Positions 6,387 through 6,467 of a DNA stretch of 6,467 nt are shown here, piece after piece. The stretch spans positions 1-6,467 of the forward strand of contig URWZ01000095.1 in the NCBI GenBank assembly GCA_900551625.1. The letters run 5' to 3'. Numbering within the stretch: position 1 is the first letter of the stretch; each line of letters begins with the position of its first letter. This stretch comes from an uncultured Collinsella sp. (GTDB lineage Bacteria; Actinomycetota; Coriobacteriia; Coriobacteriales; Coriobacteriaceae). The position numbers and the translations under genes are program-made. The notes beneath the pieces were generated by a model. It was not told where the DNA came from, made no database searches, and worked only from the letters and a program-made list of their open reading frames with translations.

Positions 6387-6422
6387 AAAAACGAGAGGCC
6401 GGGCGGCGGCGCCAATCGGCCC
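6387..6422 (-). terminator. Terminator-like hairpin upstream of hisD (possible attenuator)
   Basis: On the mRNA strand a GC-rich hairpin forms here. The outer stem pairs 6417-6422 with 6396-6401 (6 bp with one G-U) and the inner stem pairs 6410-6413 with 6402-6405 (4 bp). There is a 3-nt bulge (6414-6416) and a 4-nt loop (6406-6409). It is followed by TCTCG and then five T's at 6387-6391. The spacing of the T-run from the stem is a little long for a strong terminator. Only 33 nt lie between the T-run and the hisD ATG, too little for a promoter plus leader. If real it is therefore more likely an attenuator of the operon than the end of an unrelated gene. It could also be chance pairing within the end of an upstream coding region. 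Confidence 0.35.
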
Positions 6423-6441
6423 GCAGCCCAGACGTTGGGAC

Positions 6442-6467
6442 CTGTCTCTTATACACATCTCCGAGCC
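6442..6467. other. Sequencing adapter (Nextera / Tn5 mosaic end), not genomic
   Basis: Positions 6442-6460 are exactly the reverse complement of the 19-bp Tn5 mosaic end used in Nextera libraries (CTGTCTCTTATACACATCT). The next 7 nt, CCGAGCC, match the start of the standard read-2 adapter extension. A natural Tn5 copy would not continue with that sequence. The end of this contig is therefore untrimmed library adapter, and the genome sequence stops at 6441. Confidence 0.96.

Noticed and set aside
6365..6439. Possible C-terminal end of an upstream gene (25 codons, then TAG at 6365-6367)
   Set aside because: The frame ends 11 nt before hisD, as an operon partner might, but the residues (ending FFEHNLDR) do not match HisG or HisZ as I know them. 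The fragment is too short to support a gene, and another frame is open there too.
6442..6460. A Tn5 transposon end inserted upstream of hisD
   Set aside because: The mosaic end is followed by the Nextera adapter continuation CCGAGCC and sits exactly at the contig edge, so it is a library artefact.

Overview
This window is a bacterial histidine biosynthesis operon read entirely from the minus strand. In transcription order, from the right end of the window to the left, it carries hisD, hisC, hisB, hisH, hisA, hisF, hisI and hisE. All eight reading frames are intact and each shows the catalytic signature of its family. The DNA is GC-rich with strong Shine-Dalgarno sites. HisI and HisE are separate proteins, and HisB is a dehydratase only, with no phosphatase domain. 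Together with the general look of the proteins this suggests a high-GC Gram-positive gut actinobacterium of the Coriobacteriia, perhaps Collinsella. That placement is an impression from memory, not a search result.

Layout: hisD-hisC-hisB are almost continuous (1 nt between D and C, 0 nt between C and B). A 79-nt spacer with a long hairpin follows. Then hisH-hisA-hisF form a second tight block (4-nt ATGA overlap between H and A, 3 nt between A and F). A 142-nt spacer with a large imperfect palindrome follows, then hisI, a 46-nt gap, and hisE. After hisE only 68 nt remain. Upstream of hisD are 88 nt of native sequence with a terminator-like hairpin. The last 26 nt (6442-6467) are not genomic: they match the Nextera (Tn5 mosaic end) sequencing adapter, so the contig was cut or mis-trimmed there.

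Pathway: HisE and HisI turn phosphoribosyl-ATP into ProFAR, HisA isomerises it, and HisH-HisF make imidazole glycerol phosphate and AICAR. HisB and HisC make histidinol phosphate, and HisD oxidises histidinol to histidine. Missing from the window are the first enzyme (HisG, with HisZ if the short form is used) and a histidinol-phosphate phosphatase. The first may lie just upstream of the truncated right end.

The genes themselves are ordinary. The items that deserve a second look are non-coding: two structured intergenic elements inside the operon, a motif downstream of hisE related to one of them, a possible attenuator in front of hisD, and the adapter artefact that creates a false N-terminal extension of HisD. 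I see no evidence for a new biological system.
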